Shown piece by piece: positions 63,997 to 64,000 of a stretch of DNA of 64,000 nucleotides. The position numbers and the translations under genes are program-made. Numbering within the stretch: the first letter of the stretch is position 1; each line of letters starts with the position of its first letter. Below the pieces are notes generated by a model. The model was not told the DNA's origin. It saw only the letters and a list, made by a program, of their open reading frames with translations, and searched no databases. Origin of the DNA: an uncultured Rhodospirillaceae bacterium (GTDB lineage: Bacteria > Pseudomonadota > Alphaproteobacteria > Reyranellales > Reyranellaceae); NCBI GenBank assembly GCA_945952105.1, contig CAMFGZ010000002.1:186001-250000 (forward strand). The letters run 5' to 3'.

Positions 63997-64000
63997 CGCC

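Overview
The window is a GC-rich stretch with densely packed genes from an alphaproteobacterium. The evidence is the conserved order lepB-rnc-era-recO near parC, the order SRP RNA-dnaX-ybaB-recR, an aspartate/glutamate leucyltransferase (Bpt/Ate type), and many ABC, TRAP and TTT solute-uptake genes with Tat-like signal peptides. The genus cannot be fixed by eye; a soil or freshwater Rhodospirillales/Reyranella-like organism is a guess. No tRNA, rRNA, CRISPR array, phage or transposase gene was seen.

Layout. 1-4.3 kb: an NMT1/SsuABC-type ABC transporter reading into a TRZ/ATZ-type amidohydrolase cut by the window edge. 4.5-7.9 kb: an EamA exporter and an HlyD/FUSC efflux pair. 7.9-12.5 kb: a hybrid histidine kinase with a stand-alone receiver, an Old Yellow Enzyme and NudC. 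12.6-19.2 kb: a large FAD/Fe-S oxidoreductase, a TTT solute-binding protein coupled to a GntR regulator and, divergently, an alanine/serine-glyoxylate aminotransferase with a GST. A perfect operator-like palindrome lies between the divergent genes. 19.2-27.2 kb: a dipeptide-type ABC transporter with an M81/MlrC peptidase and a CE4 deacetylase. 27.3-28.6 kb: a secreted protein of unknown function with a possible clan-CD His/Cys dyad. 28.7-32.7 kb: an iron/organic-ion type ABC operon. 32.7-33.7 kb: a solitary EVE-HNH nuclease, probably a modification-dependent (type IV) restriction enzyme, whose start codon lies in a long hairpin.

33.7-45.5 kb is a coherent catabolic region. A Pot-type ABC operon ends in a ring-opening amidohydrolase of the cyanurate/barbiturate family. 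Divergent from it runs hyuA-hyuB-SDR-degenerate PCuAC-LLM monooxygenase. Uptake and ring opening of a cyclic amide or N-heterocycle is the likely theme. 45.6-49.9 kb is housekeeping: SRP RNA, dnaX, ybaB, recR, a DUF4126-like membrane protein and bpt. 50-55.9 kb holds a TRAP transporter with one DctQM permease and three tandem paralogous binding proteins of the TakP/FcbT1 type, each followed by its own terminator. 56-64 kb is core genome: uppP, parC, recO, era, rnc and lepB, interrupted by a PhoD-like phosphatase on the other strand.

No stretch longer than 300 bases lacks a gene or RNA. The best candidates for new biology are the EVE-HNH gene with its start-codon hairpin, the secreted clan-CD-like protein, the triplicated TRAP receptors with a structured leader on their permease operon, and the cytosolic PCuAC homologue that has lost copper ligands inside a heterocycle operon.
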